From Rufibacter immobilis (GTDB taxonomy: Bacteria > Bacteroidota > Bacteroidia > Cytophagales > Hymenobacteraceae): 64,000 nucleotides of DNA. This document shows, in pieces, positions 41,787-50,175 of this stretch. Where the stretch lies: the NCBI RefSeq assembly GCF_003721565.1, contig NZ_RJJE01000017.1, forward strand, positions 310,001 through 374,000, written 5' to 3'. Position numbers and translations under genes: made by a program. The notes beneath the pieces are model-generated. The model saw only the letters and a list, made by a program, of their open reading frames with translations, did no database searches and was not told the origin of the DNA. Within the stretch, counting starts at the first letter, position 1. Each line of letters starts with the position of its first letter.

Positions 41787-43652
41787 ATGAGAGCACTCGT
41801 TAATTGTTACCGCCTCCTTTCCACCACCTGTCAACGCTGGGGCGCAGGATTACTGTTGCTGAGCCTATGCCTTCTGCACCTGGGCGGCGCGGCGGCGCAG
41901 GATTCCTTTGACACCGAGAAGCAGCTGTACTTCTTCCGGATCTGGGGACAGGTGAAATACTTCCATCCGGCCTCGGCCATGGGCAAACTCAACGCCGATT
42001 CTCTGTTCTTGACGCATTTGCCCAAGGTAGACTCGGCCAAGAATCAGAAGCAGGCGAATGCGGTGTTCCGCGATTTACTTAAAAACGTGGGGGTGCCGGC
42101 CAGCGAGAAAATGAAGCCGCAGAAGGATGATCCCAAAGGCGCATTCCTGCTCCAAAACGTAGACGATACCTGGCGCACCAAGAGCAAGTTCCTGAACTCT
42201 GAAAACCGCAAACTGCTGGATCAGCTCTTTGAGCGCCGCTACACCGGCGACCGCCACTACTACACCTACATTCGAAACAATCCTTACGGTGGCACCATGC
42301 CCCATGAGCCCTCCTACGCCGCAGAACCCAGGGAGAACCTGCCGTACGCCCTGCGCATGCTGGCGCTTGCCAAGTTCAAAGCCTTTGTAGACTACCTGTA
42401 TCCCTACAAATACCTCATGGACCAACCCTGGGACCAGGTGATAAGCCAATACCTGCCGCTGTTCGCCCAGTGTCCTACCCGGCAGGAGTATGAGCGGCTG
42501 CTGCTGGCCGTGAACGCCCGTCTGGATGATACCCAGGCTTATCCCTTTTTCCGGCAGTTGCATTACCGTGAGCAGCTGTTCAAAAACCATTATTACCCGC
42601 CGTTTGATTACCAGGTGGCCGAACAGAAGATTATAGTAACCGCCATCATAGACGAAGCCCTCTGCAAGCGATCCAACATTCGCCGAGGCGATGTGATTGA
42701 AGCCCTGGACAGCGTGGCCGTAGGGGAGTGGGTAGGGGCGCTCAACGCACTGCTGTCGGTGTCTAATTCCTCGGCGCTGTGGGCGCGGGTTGGTGAGTGG
42801 GGCGACAACCTGCTGTTCCGTTCCGAAGACCCGGTAATGCAGGTGCGCCTCACGCGCGCTGAGGAGCAGATCAGTACCACGCTCAGGCTTATGGACCCCA
42901 GCCAGACGGCCAAGGCCAAGCTGATTGATGCCTATTTTAAGAAAAAGCAGACGGCACCGGCCAAGAAGAGCAAAGCCCTGGCCTACGCCGCCCGGGGCAT
43001 TGTGCATTTCAAGATTGATGACACGTTCAGGCTGATCAAAGACGAATCCTCTGAAGAAGACCTCCGGCTCATGGATTCCCTGTTAAACCGGGCCATCAAA
43101 GCGAAGGGAATCATCTTTGACATGCGCGGCGAGCCAGACAACAGCGATTTCGTGTTTTATTACCTGTACAAGAAGTTCGGGAAGAAGAACCACCATTTCG
43201 CGCGGTATTACCAGCTGAACCCGTATCAGCCCGGCACGTACCGCCTGCTCACCCACCCCGAGGTCTATTACCCCACCGACCTCACTCCCGATGAAACCGA
43301 ATACAAGGGCAAGGTAGTGATTCTGGTAAACGGCACCACCCAAAGCATTGCCGAGTGGCACACCATGAGCCTGCAACGCCTCTTCCCGGGCAGCATTACC
43401 CTGGGCCAGCAAACCGCCGGGGCCGACGGTGACGTGAAAAAGATGGTCTTACCGGGTAACTATGTAGTCTCCCTCTCCGGCAACGCGGTCTATTACCCCA
43501 ACAATGCCGCCACCCAACGCGTGGGAATACGCCTGAATGAACAAGTCCAACCCACCGTGAAAGGCACCTTAGCCAAGCAGGACGAACTCCTGCAAAAAGC
43601 CGTAGACCTCATCAACAGCCAAGAAGAGAAGAAGGCGGAAGCGAAGAAGTAA
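41787..43652 (+). CDS. Secreted S41-family peptidase
   Basis: 621 aa. A signal peptide is present (LLLLSLCLLHLGGAAAQ). The middle (about residues 270-370) carries a PDZ-like segment (SNIRRGDVIEALDSVAVGEW). The S41 catalytic region has GKVVILVNGTTQSIAEWHT (nucleophile Ser), GSITLGQQTAGADGDV, and IRLNEQVQPTVKGTLAKQDELLQKA, a typical ending. It probably processes proteins in the periplasm. It is a single gene, downstream of a 288-nt gap without recognised signals. Confidence 0.9.
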   Translation: MRALVNCYRLLSTTCQRWGAGLLLLSLCLLHLGGAAAQDSFDTEKQLYFFRIWGQVKYFHPASAMGKLNADSLFLTHLPKVDSAKNQKQANAVFRDLLKNVGVPASEKMKPQKDDPKGAFLLQNVDDTWRTKSKFLNSENRKLLDQLFERRYTGDRHYYTYIRNNPYGGTMPHEPSYAAEPRENLPYALRMLALAKFKAFVDYLYPYKYLMDQPWDQVISQYLPLFAQCPTRQEYERLLLAVNARLDDTQAYPFFRQLHYREQLFKNHYYPPFDYQVAEQKIIVTAIIDEALCKRSNIRRGDVIEALDSVAVGEWVGALNALLSVSNSSALWARVGEWGDNLLFRSEDPVMQVRLTRAEEQISTTLRLMDPSQTAKAKLIDAYFKKKQTAPAKKSKALAYAARGIVHFKIDDTFRLIKDESSEEDLRLMDSLLNRAIKAKGIIFDMRGEPDNSDFVFYYLYKKFGKKNHHFARYYQLNPYQPGTYRLLTHPEVYYPTDLTPDETEYKGKVVILVNGTTQSIAEWHTMSLQRLFPGSITLGQQTAGADGDVKKMVLPGNYVVSLSGNAVYYPNNAATQRVGIRLNEQVQPTVKGTLAKQDELLQKAVDLINSQEEKKAEAKK

Positions 43653-43996
43653 ACCATTGGGAAAGACTACTTCTATTTTATAGTTGTCTCTGAGAAGGTA
43701 ACACAAAAAGCTGTGAAGTAAAATCTTTCTGGCTTAGCCCTAATCTATTCGGATAGTTACGGTTAATTACGGCTGTGTGAACGGAGACAGCTTATAGCCC
43801 GTTCTTGTCGTTCATTAATTCTATGTTATACCCGAGTGGCGCTCTGGAGCGACATTAGGTTGCTCGGGTATTTTCGTTTAGTAGAGGCTTTTTATTACCT
43901 TCAGCAAGTAAAACCGGATTCAGTATGTTCCAGCACTCCATCCAAAGTGCCAATAACCGGACAGTTCCGTTTATCTAGTAGTTGTATGTCATATCA
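43653..43996. other. Intergenic region with a branched hairpin
   Basis: 344 nt without a supportable gene. It holds an outer stem TACCCGAG / CTCGGGTA (43829-43870) with an inner CGCT-CTGG-AGCG, followed by TTTTCGTTTA. It could be a terminator for the S41 gene, though it lies 176 nt past the stop. Confidence 0.6.
43829..43880 (+). terminator. Branched hairpin, possible terminator
   Basis: TACCCGAG and CTCGGGTA arms enclose a smaller CGCTCTGGAGCG stem-loop and are followed by a TTTTCGTTT tail. Far from the S41 stop (176 nt), so the assignment is uncertain. Confidence 0.45.
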
Positions 43997-44500
43997 ATGA
44001 TGAAGAGAACCATTATATTTTTAGCAATAATTGTCTGCTGCTTTAGTTGCAACAATGAAACGGGTTATAAAGAATTTACCTCTGAGCAGGATTGGTTCAC
44101 AATTCAACTGCCTGACAACTGGAGTGAGACTAAAGATAATGAAGGGACTTACATTTTCTATGATGAAGAAAACTGGAAAGGGACCTTCAGGATAACACCC
44201 ATAAGATTAGACAGTAGGAAAGTAAAAGACACGGTTACTGATTTGCTGGCAAGACAACTTAAGGATAAAGCTTCTAAGGGAGCTAAAATGGTTAAAATTG
44301 GTGACTTTGACTGTGTTTTCTATAAAGAATACGTTCAAGAAACATCAGGAGAGGTGTTAATGTACAAATGGACATTAGGAAGCAGTAACACCGTTTTTCT
44401 GGTATCATACGCCACCAAGAAAGAAATAGAGGCAACAGAGTCACACCCTGAAGAGTTGAGGCAAGTTGAAAATGTGATAAAGTCACTACAAATAAAATAG
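43997..44500 (+). CDS. Lipoprotein with PsbP-like domain, AT-rich
   Basis: 167 aa from MMKRT at 43997 (ATG 44000 also possible). IIFLAIIVCCFSC is a lipoprotein signal with lipobox CFSC. The mature part (EQDWFTIQLPDNWSETKDNEGTYIFYDEENWKG, and a late LEQVENVIKSL-like ending) has the beta-sandwich pattern of PsbP/DUF-type secreted proteins. Function unknown. It precedes attC-like site 7 and may be a cassette gene. Confidence 0.72.
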   Translation: MMKRTIIFLAIIVCCFSCNNETGYKEFTSEQDWFTIQLPDNWSETKDNEGTYIFYDEENWKGTFRITPIRLDSRKVKDTVTDLLARQLKDKASKGAKMVKIGDFDCVFYKEYVQETSGEVLMYKWTLGSSNTVFLVSYATKKEIEATESHPEELRQVENVIKSLQIK

Positions 44501-44508
44501 AAACATCA

Positions 44509-44575
44509 TACAACAACAGCTAAACGTCAGCCTCGGCCGACGGCCTAGCACGTTGTTTACACGAGGCCGTTAGGT
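44509..44575 (+). repeat. attC-like recombination site 7
   Basis: 67 nt. Right end GTTAGGT (exact GTTRRRY), core TCGGCCGACGGCCTAGCACG, and AAACGTCAG matched by GTTTACAC. Left end ACAAC, less clear. The next gene begins 5 nt after the right end. Confidence 0.6.
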
Positions 44576-44579
44576 AAAA

Positions 44580-45086
44580 ATGAAGATAAGGAAAAGTCTG
44601 ATATTAGTTCACTTTATTCCCTTTTTAACATGTCTGCCAATATTTGGTCAAACCTATTCCACAAAAGTTTCTGATATAGAAGTAATAAACTTTATCAACA
44701 GCCAAGCTAAAGGAAGTTATAGTCAAAAGATAAATAGTTGGAAATTGGAGGAGGTGTACCAGCCCGACTCCGTATTGGAAAAACTAAAGCCTAGGAAAAA
44801 CTCGACACCTAGTGAAAAACGGATTAATTCTTTTACTTACGGTGTGGCACCACTACTTAATGACTTCCTAAATAAAACCGACTTTGAGTTCATTAAAGAG
44901 CAGATTGCTGGATTACAGGGTAAGGAATGGCAAACGGTAAAAGAAATTATGAAAACGAAAAAGCCAGAGCATAGCAAGGACGAGTACTTCATTTATTCTT
45001 TCCCTTTGTTCAGCAAAGACAAAAATTACGCAATAATGAAAACCGACTTCTATTGCGGCAATCTATGTGGTTGGTCGTGCATATAA
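44580..45086 (+). CDS. Secreted cassette protein, unknown
   Basis: 168 aa, ATG 44580, five bases after site 7. SLILVHFIPFLTCLPIFGQ is a signal peptide. The mature protein (VSDIEVINFINSQAKGSY, NSFTYGVAPLLNDFLNKTDF) is unrecognised. It ends in a Cys-rich tail (FYCGNLCGWSCI). Secreted, possibly disulphide-containing. Confidence 0.68.
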   Translation: MKIRKSLILVHFIPFLTCLPIFGQTYSTKVSDIEVINFINSQAKGSYSQKINSWKLEEVYQPDSVLEKLKPRKNSTPSEKRINSFTYGVAPLLNDFLNKTDFEFIKEQIAGLQGKEWQTVKEIMKTKKPEHSKDEYFIYSFPLFSKDKNYAIMKTDFYCGNLCGWSCI

Positions 45087-45162
45087 GTATGCAAAAAAGC
45101 AGAAAATGGGCAATGGGAAAATCAGGGATGTTATTCTAAAAAAGTATATCATTAAAACATTT

Positions 45163-45225
45163 TGCCTAACAACAACTAAACGTCAGCTACGGCCGACGTT
45201 TAATTGTTTATACTAACCGTTACCT
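45163..45225 (+). repeat. attC-like recombination site 8
   Basis: 63 nt. Left end GCCTAAC (exact RYYYAAC), core TACGGCCGACG, right end GTTACCT (mismatched). AAACGTCAGC is matched by ACGTTTA. Confidence 0.55.
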
Positions 45226-45239
45226 ATACCGCAAAGCAA

Positions 45240-45698
45240 ATGAAATACAGAGAAGCTAACATCAATGACATACAGCAAATACAACTTGTTAGGCATTCAG
45301 TAAAGGAGAATATTCTATCAAATCCAGACCTGGTGACAGATGATCACTGCAAAGAGTTTTTGACCCAGCGAGGAAAAGGTTGGGTTTGTGAAATAGATAG
45401 TTTGATAGTAGGATTTGCAATTGCAGATTTAAAGGACAACAATATTTGGGCTCTGTTTTTGAAGCCCGAAGTTGAAGGGAAAGGTATTGGTCGTCAGTTG
45501 CACGAGCTAATGCTGGATTGGTATTTTTCTCAAGGGAAGGAAAAGGTTTGGCTGGGCACATCACCAGGTACCCGGGCAGAGAAATTCTACAGAAAGATGG
45601 GCTGGACAGAAACAGGATTGCACGGTGATCGTGAAATCAAGTTTGAAATGACAAGAGAAGATTGGCTGGAAAGGAAGAATCAGCCAAAAGAAGCATAG
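45240..45698 (+). CDS. GNAT-family N-acetyltransferase (cassette)
   Basis: 152 aa from ATG 45240; an earlier TTG in frame lies within site 8. Opening MKYREANINDIQQIQLVRHSV and the acetyl-CoA-binding FLKPEVEGKGIGRQLHELML (Q/RxxGxG/A) with the C-terminal GTRAEKFYRKMGWTETG are GNAT hallmarks. Acts in the cytoplasm on an unknown amine. Such enzymes are common cassette cargo in integrons. Confidence 0.92.
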   Translation: MKYREANINDIQQIQLVRHSVKENILSNPDLVTDDHCKEFLTQRGKGWVCEIDSLIVGFAIADLKDNNIWALFLKPEVEGKGIGRQLHELMLDWYFSQGKEKVWLGTSPGTRAEKFYRKMGWTETGLHGDREIKFEMTREDWLERKNQPKEA

Positions 45699-46062
45699 AA
45701 GGGAACATTGCACCTAACCATGCCCATAGCTTAGGTGATCTTTACTGTTGGTTATAGGAGGCCTTAAAAGTAAAATAACTAGGCCTGTACCCTACCTGAT
45801 ATTCCTAAGAACGATTAGTTCCAAATAACTGTACTTATTTGGAATGGTAATTGCTGTTCTCCTTTTACCAATATTTCTCTATTTGCATTTGCTTTACTTT
45901 TTGGGAGAATTCTGCTCAGTAATATTACTGGCAGAATAAGCTAGCAGAAGGGAGGATGGGTTCAGGATTGAACGCTTTGCCTTGTGTCTTCCTCTGGTGT
46001 TACTGATATATAATGCTCATCTTCAAATAAATGAAAGTATACCCTTTATAAATCAATTTTAT
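45699..46062. other. Intergenic region with a 10-nt inverted repeat
   Basis: 364 nt. TTCCAAATAA-CTGTAC-TTATTTGGAA (45819-45844) is a perfect IR. ACCTAAC at 45711-45717 could be a left attC end but there is no core after it. No gene. Confidence 0.6.
45819..45844. repeat. 26-nt inverted repeat
   Basis: Perfect 10-nt arms TTCCAAATAA / TTATTTGGAA with a CTGTAC spacer. Could be an operator or a weak terminator. Confidence 0.6.
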
Positions 46063-46701
46063 ATGAAGAACTATTTATTTATACTGTTAATAACCATAGT
46101 TAGTTTACAAGTACATGGGCAGCGTATCCAAACTGACATCTTCAATGATCTTCAGTATGAGTCTAAGGGGCAAAAGTATAAGGCAACTTTAAAGAAAGAC
46201 ATCTTCGATAACCTGATATTTTCTGATAATAACAACAATGAAATCACCTATACAAAGAAATATCTTGATCTGAATCACAAAGGGTTAATAACCGATGAAG
46301 AAGCTAAATTAAGTTTCTTTGGGTACTTTATTAACAGATATAGCTCAGGGAGAGACTACAAAGCCAAATATGATGTAGATATTTTTGATAAAGTCATTGT
46401 TGAAGACAATAAGAACAACCGGGTAGAAATTGGAGAAGATATCTTCGGGAATTTTACCTATGAAGAGAATAGAAATAATTCAAAGTTATCTATCAAAAGA
46501 GACCTTTCCGGTAATTTAGAATTCAATTCAGAGAAAGAACAAGCTTCTCTAAGGAAAGATATATTCAATAAATGGAGTTATAAAGATAGTAGTGGCAACA
46601 ACTTGGAATTCAGTAACAAGTCATGGAGAAAATTAATGCAGAGGCATGGAAGCGATGAAGAAGTCTTCTATTATTTAGTGAAAAAACTCCTCCTTTTTTA
46701 A
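46063..46701 (+). CDS. Secreted protein with DIF(G/N)N beta-repeats
   Basis: 212 aa from ATG 46063, with signal peptide NYLFILLITIVSLQVHG. The mature part consists of recurring 22-27-residue units: DIFNDLQYESKGQKYKA, DIFDNLIFSDNNNNEITY, DIFDKVIVEDNKNNRVEI, DIFGNFTYEENRNN, DLSGNLEFNSEKEQ, DIFNKWSYKDSSGNN. The pattern D-[IL]-F-x-[NK]-[LFVW]-x-[YFV]... suggests a beta-sheet or beta-helix repeat protein, of unknown function. The AT-rich composition groups it with the cassette-like segment, but no attC-like site lies beside it. Confidence 0.75.
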   Translation: MKNYLFILLITIVSLQVHGQRIQTDIFNDLQYESKGQKYKATLKKDIFDNLIFSDNNNNEITYTKKYLDLNHKGLITDEEAKLSFFGYFINRYSSGRDYKAKYDVDIFDKVIVEDNKNNRVEIGEDIFGNFTYEENRNNSKLSIKRDLSGNLEFNSEKEQASLRKDIFNKWSYKDSSGNNLEFSNKSWRKLMQRHGSDEEVFYYLVKKLLLF

Positions 46702-47125
46702 ATTCCATAGGCATAACTATTCTTAGTAAGGAGCCAAAAAAGGCTATACTGTACGTGAGGTAAGTTTTGCCCAAGGGTACAAAGCCATACTACAAAAAGG
46801 TAACGTAACTCCTACGCATGTAAGGATACGTGAGGTGAATACCCCAACATTTTGCTGTAACGCCCTTTTCGCAATGTTATAAGACCTTTAAATCACAGCC
46901 AAGCAACTATTTAGAAACTTCGCACCCCCAAGCTCTTTTTGGGTCGTCCTGAAACTACTTAAGAGTGATTTCTGGCACGGCGGCTAAAACAAAGCTTGTG
47001 TGGGAGGCTAGTTTTCAGTAAAATGCACTAGATTAACGCTTCATGCTCCTGTGGCGGGCCAAATTACTGTCCATGGGCCGTCTTCTGTCGCGGAATAATG
47101 GTTCCTGCGCGTTTTAGTGATACCA
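46702..47125. other. Intergenic region, no feature recognised
   Basis: 424 nt between the repeat protein and the 47126 gene. Neither strand offers a supportable frame, palindrome or RNA fold by eye. Confidence 0.5.
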
Positions 47126-47578
47126 ATGAATACCCTTTTAACAATTTTACTTTTCGCTTTCCCATCGGCGGGCCCGGCAGTACCACCAGCGCAAGAGCTA
47201 CAGCAGTGGAAGAAATTAGATCAACAGGCTTTGGTGCAGATTTACGCGGCTCCGGAAGACAGCGTGAAACGCAAGAAGGGTTTGGAGAAACTATACACCA
47301 AAACGTTGATCTCCATGACCGACAGCGAGAAAGCGGGGGTACGGTGTTCTGCTTTTCTGGCGCTGGTAAAGCTGGACCATGAGATGGTGAAGGAGATTTT
47401 CCTGAAACACCTAGACGACGATGAGCGCCTGTTGTTTGGCGTTGTCTGGAGCCTCTTCGCCAATTATGAGCAGGTAAACCAGTTTATGCTGGAGCAATTG
47501 CACCCAGAAAACTCCAAGAGCAGCTATAGACTTACCAAGCAGGAATACGAGAAATACCGGAAGCAGATCTACCGGTAA
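47126..47578 (+). CDS. Secreted helical protein, unknown
   Basis: 150 aa from ATG 47126. MNTLLTILLFAFPSAGPAVP is a signal peptide. The mature part is helical (ELQQWKKLDQQALVQIY, RCSAFLALVKLDHEMVKEIF, LLFGVVWSLFANYEQVNQFML) and reminiscent of HEAT-like repeats. No family recognised. A GNAT gene begins 31 nt later. Confidence 0.65.
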   Translation: MNTLLTILLFAFPSAGPAVPPAQELQQWKKLDQQALVQIYAAPEDSVKRKKGLEKLYTKTLISMTDSEKAGVRCSAFLALVKLDHEMVKEIFLKHLDDDERLLFGVVWSLFANYEQVNQFMLEQLHPENSKSSYRLTKQEYEKYRKQIYR

Positions 47579-47608
47579 AGAATCCCTGCGGTTTCCAAAG
47601 GCAATAAC

Positions 47609-48064
47609 ATGCAGAATGTAGGTATTAGAGTGTATAATGTAGTAGATAAGCCCCTGGTGCTGCATTTGCTGCGGTTGAACACCCCCACTTATTTTGCCCC
47701 CGAAGAGGAAAAGGACCTGCTTTATTACTTAGCGCACGAAGTAGAGGAATATTATGTATTGGAGTGTGATGGGGAAGTGATTGGGTGCGGAGGCGTCAAC
47801 TATGACCAGAACCGCACAATAGGGAAAATAAGTTGGGATATACTGCATCCAGAACATCAGGGGAAAGGGTTGGGGAGTCTGCTGCTTTTGTACAGGATCA
47901 AGAATTTACGGGAGCAGCCCCAGGTAAAGCAGATCACCGTCAGGACCTCGCAGTTGGTGTATCTGTTTTATGAGAAGCATGGGTTTCAACTCAGGCAGAT
48001 AACCAGAGATTATTGGTCACCGGGGTTTGACCTGTATCACATGGAGTACGAAGGTGCGTTGTGA
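47609..48064 (+). CDS. GNAT-family N-acetyltransferase
   Basis: 151 aa. LECDGEVIGCGGVNYDQNR, ISWDILHPEHQGKGLGSLLLLYRI (acetyl-CoA loop HQGKGLG) and VRTSQLVYLFYEKHGFQLRQ are typical. The N-terminal segment TYFAPEEEKDLLYYLAHEVEEYYVLE is like that of a subgroup with helical N-terminal region. Substrate unknown. Confidence 0.92.
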   Translation: MQNVGIRVYNVVDKPLVLHLLRLNTPTYFAPEEEKDLLYYLAHEVEEYYVLECDGEVIGCGGVNYDQNRTIGKISWDILHPEHQGKGLGSLLLLYRIKNLREQPQVKQITVRTSQLVYLFYEKHGFQLRQITRDYWSPGFDLYHMEYEGAL

Positions 48065-48148
48065 AAGCTTCCGCGTTCACCCCAGGCGGCTACCTTAACA
48101 CCAGAGTTTATACGTATCAGAGTATCCACCTCTTAAACATATTCATCT

Positions 48149-48529
48149 ATGGGATTCTTTTCAGCCATTCTGGGGAATGCGGGTGCAGTAAGCCAGGAAA
48201 CTTTATTGAAAGACTACGGCAAACTCTTAGCCCAGGGCGAAGAGATTGAGCTAGGCTTTAAACTGATCAGGGATACGTTCATGTTCACCTCCAAACGCCT
48301 CATCCTCATTGAGCGGCAGGGCCTCACCGGCAACAAAACCGAATACCTGTCGGTGTCTTACAAGAGCATTTCCCGGTTCAGCGTGGAAACGGCGGGCACT
48401 TTTGACCTGGATGCCGAACTCAAGATCTGGGTTTCCAGTGAGCTGGAGCCCAGCATCCGGAAGAAGTTCAACAAGTCAGTAGACGTATATGAGGTGCAGA
48501 AAGTGCTGGCCCTGCATGTATTACGGTAG
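48149..48529 (+). CDS. PH-domain protein (bPH_1-like)
   Basis: 126 aa. GEEIELGFKLIRDTFMFTSKRLILIERQG, SVSYKSISRFSVETAGTFDLDAELKIWV and KVLALHVLR fit the bacterial PH-like fold (PF08000 type). No membrane segment. Probably a small cytoplasmic binding protein; ligand unknown. The region before it has another frame (48061-48249), not supported. Confidence 0.9.
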   Translation: MGFFSAILGNAGAVSQETLLKDYGKLLAQGEEIELGFKLIRDTFMFTSKRLILIERQGLTGNKTEYLSVSYKSISRFSVETAGTFDLDAELKIWVSSELEPSIRKKFNKSVDVYEVQKVLALHVLR

Positions 48530-48586
48530 CTAGCCCCCTGCCGCGCCATTGTTTTTAGAACCGCCACTTCCCCAAAGGAGTGGCAG

Positions 48587-48630
48587 TTGCGTTTAGCGGC
48601 TCTTTTTCCCAAATGAACGCCAAAACGCAA
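48587..48630. repeat. Resident palindrome, copy 18
   Basis: TTGCGTTTAGCGGC and CAAAACGCAA; the right arm is decayed. First copy after the second copy-free stretch. Confidence 0.8.
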
Positions 48631-48644
48631 AGCGGAATTCTCCC

Positions 48645-48652
48645 TACTTTTG
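48645..48652 (+). promoter_or_regulatory. -7 promoter element of the msrB-kinase-msrB unit
   Basis: TACTTTTG, an exact TAnnTTTG, 66 nt before ATG 48719. A TTG at the -33 position is not evident. Confidence 0.45.
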
Positions 48653-48718
48653 TGGTGTTCACTCCGTAGCAACGTGCCTGGCCTAAAACCAGTACAAGTA
48701 CCCATAACTCTTATACCC

Positions 48719-49105
48719 ATGGAAAACCAAGAGAAAAAATATAACGACCTCACCCCCGAAGAAGAATACGTGATCCTGCACAAAGGCACTGAGCGGCCCT
48801 TCACCGGTAAATTGTACACCGTAAAAGAAGCCGGTACCTATATCTGCCGCCGCTGCAATGCGCCCCTTTACCGCTCCGAGGACAAGTTCGAATCGCACTG
48901 CGGCTGGCCCAGCTTCGATGATGAGATTCCGGGTGCCGTGACCCGCGTACCGGACGCAGACGGAAGACGCACCGAGATCATCTGCTCTAACTGCGGCGGT
49001 CACCTGGGCCACGTGTTCCTGGGTGAGCGCTTCACGTCCAAAAACACCCGCCACTGCGTGAATTCCATTTCCATGGCGTTTGTGCCCGCCACAGACAAAG
49101 CCTAA
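48719..49105 (+). CDS. msrB: Peptide methionine-(R)-S-oxide reductase MsrB, copy 1
   Basis: 128 aa from ATG 48719. Zinc ligands [10 protein letters not shown] and [10 protein letters not shown] (two CxxC). WPSFDD follows the first. The catalytic Cys lies in [13 protein letters not shown]. Reduces methionine-R-sulfoxide in proteins with thioredoxin. Starts a three-gene unit, followed by a kinase and a second MsrB. Confidence 0.96.
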   Translation: MENQEKKYNDLTPEEEYVILHKGTERPFTGKLYTVKEAGTYICRRCNAPLYRSEDKFESHCGWPSFDDEIPGAVTRVPDADGRRTEIICSNCGGHLGHVFLGERFTSKNTRHCVNSISMAFVPATDKA

Positions 49106-49113
49106 GCCATAGG

Positions 49114-49569
49114 TTGGAAGCGGTTCTCTTCATAGGGCTGCAGGCATCTGGGAAGTCTACATTTTACAGACAGCGTTTTTTCAACTCCCACGTGCGCATC
49201 AGCTTAGATCTGCTACGTACCCGCAACCGGGAGCGGCAGTTCCTGAACGTGTGCCTGCAAACCAGTGCCAAGCTTGTGGTAGACAACACAAATCCTACCA
49301 GAGAAGACCGGGCCCGCTACCTGGAGCCTTGTAAAAAGCGGCGGTATAAGGTAGTAGGCTACTATTTCCAGACCTCGCTGCCAGACGCCCTGGCCCGCAA
49401 CAACGCCCGCGAAGGAAAAGAAAAAGTAAAAGCCATTGCTTTGTATGATGTGCGCAAGAAGTTGCAGCCCCCGTCTTTTGACGAAGGGTTTGACCAGATC
49501 TTCAGCGTGCGCCTGCACGGCGATGGCTTTTTGGTGGAGGAATGGACCCAAGGGCAAGATCATGTTTGA
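49114..49569 (+). CDS. P-loop kinase-like ATPase between two msrB genes (TTG start)
   Basis: 151 aa. A TTG at 49114 is the only start before the msrB stop 8 nt upstream; no ATG lies in frame near it. VLFIGLQASGKSTFYRQRFF is a Walker A loop; HVRISLDLLRTRNRERQFLNVC and LVVDNTNPTREDRARYLEPCK (Walker B/lid region) match the polynucleotide-kinase/AAA-type small kinases. The substrate is unknown. It overlaps the second msrB by 8 nt. Confidence 0.85.
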   Translation: MEAVLFIGLQASGKSTFYRQRFFNSHVRISLDLLRTRNRERQFLNVCLQTSAKLVVDNTNPTREDRARYLEPCKKRRYKVVGYYFQTSLPDALARNNAREGKEKVKAIALYDVRKKLQPPSFDEGFDQIFSVRLHGDGFLVEEWTQGQDHV

Positions 49570-49900
49570 GAACCGCCACATAGATTGGGAGCAGAACGCC
49601 CGGCAACAGCCCCAGGGCGAGTACATCTGTAGCCGCTGCGGCACCCCCTTGTTCGGGGCCCATCAGAAGTTCGATTCCAAAACCGGCTTCCCCAGTTTCT
49701 GGTCGCACTTGGGTGATCATGTACAGCAGCATCTGCTCAGCACCTACGGCCGTGACAGAATCCAGCTCCTTTGCCACAATTGCGGCCTGCACCTGGGCCA
49801 CCTGTTCCAGGACGAGAGAACACCCACCCAAGTACGCTACTGCATCAACGCCGAGTCTATCCGGTTCAACCCAAGCCAACCGGAGGAAGGGGAGAAGTAG
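49562..49900 (+). CDS. msrB: MsrB, copy 2 (short)
   Basis: 112 aa from ATG 49562, which lies in the kinase 3' end. ICSRCGTPLFGAHQKFDSKTGFPSFW gives the first zinc CxxC and LCHNCGLHLGHLF the second. The catalytic Cys lies in VRYCINAESIRF. It is shorter and more diverged than copy 1, without the N-terminal extension. It overlaps the kinase by 8 nt. Confidence 0.93.
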   Translation: MFENRHIDWEQNARQQPQGEYICSRCGTPLFGAHQKFDSKTGFPSFWSHLGDHVQQHLLSTYGRDRIQLLCHNCGLHLGHLFQDERTPTQVRYCINAESIRFNPSQPEEGEK

Positions 49901-49986
49901 TGATTTATACCAATCCGGCTTAAGCCTAATTCGAGGGTATGTCCATTTAACTTAGGAGAGTGAACAGCCATTACCTATGCAAGCTA

Positions 49987-50034
49987 CCGTGCGTTTAGGG
50001 GCGCTTTTTCTGAAAACGGCCCCTAAACGCACGG
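49987..50034. repeat. Resident palindrome, copy 19
   Basis: 48 nt. CCGTGCGTTTAGGGGC and GCCCCTAAACGCACGG are perfect. 3' of the msrB unit, convergent with msrA. Confidence 0.95.
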
Positions 50035-50112
50035 CTTTTCCTATCTTCCTTCGGCTATCGTAGCTATTTTGTTCCTGTACTGGGCTTTATTGGGCAGCAG
50101 TGTGTTTGCCTG

Positions 50113-50148
50113 GTTTAGGCGTAAATTTCAAAAAAGAGCCGCTAAACG
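50113..50148. repeat. Resident palindrome, copy 20 (degenerate)
   Basis: GTTTAGGCGTAAATTTC left arm, decayed, with AAAAAGAGCCGCTAAAC right arm. 3' side of msrA. Confidence 0.65.
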
Positions 50149-50175
50149 GATTCTGTATTGTCGGCTACCTCTTGG

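Noticed and set aside
42075-43007. 310-codon frame opposite the S41 peptidase
   Set aside because: A shadow of the S41 gene; no domain.
43829-43880. tRNA or riboswitch at the branched hairpin
   Set aside because: The fold lacks anticodon and T-loop features, and the next gene is over 100 nt away.
45711-45757. Possible ninth attC-like site after the GNAT gene
   Set aside because: It has CACCTAAC at the left and GGTTATAGG near the right, but no CGGCCGACGGCC core or matched arms.
48061-48249. 62-codon frame overlapping the GNAT stop and the PH-domain start
   Set aside because: It conflicts with two supported genes and shows no family.
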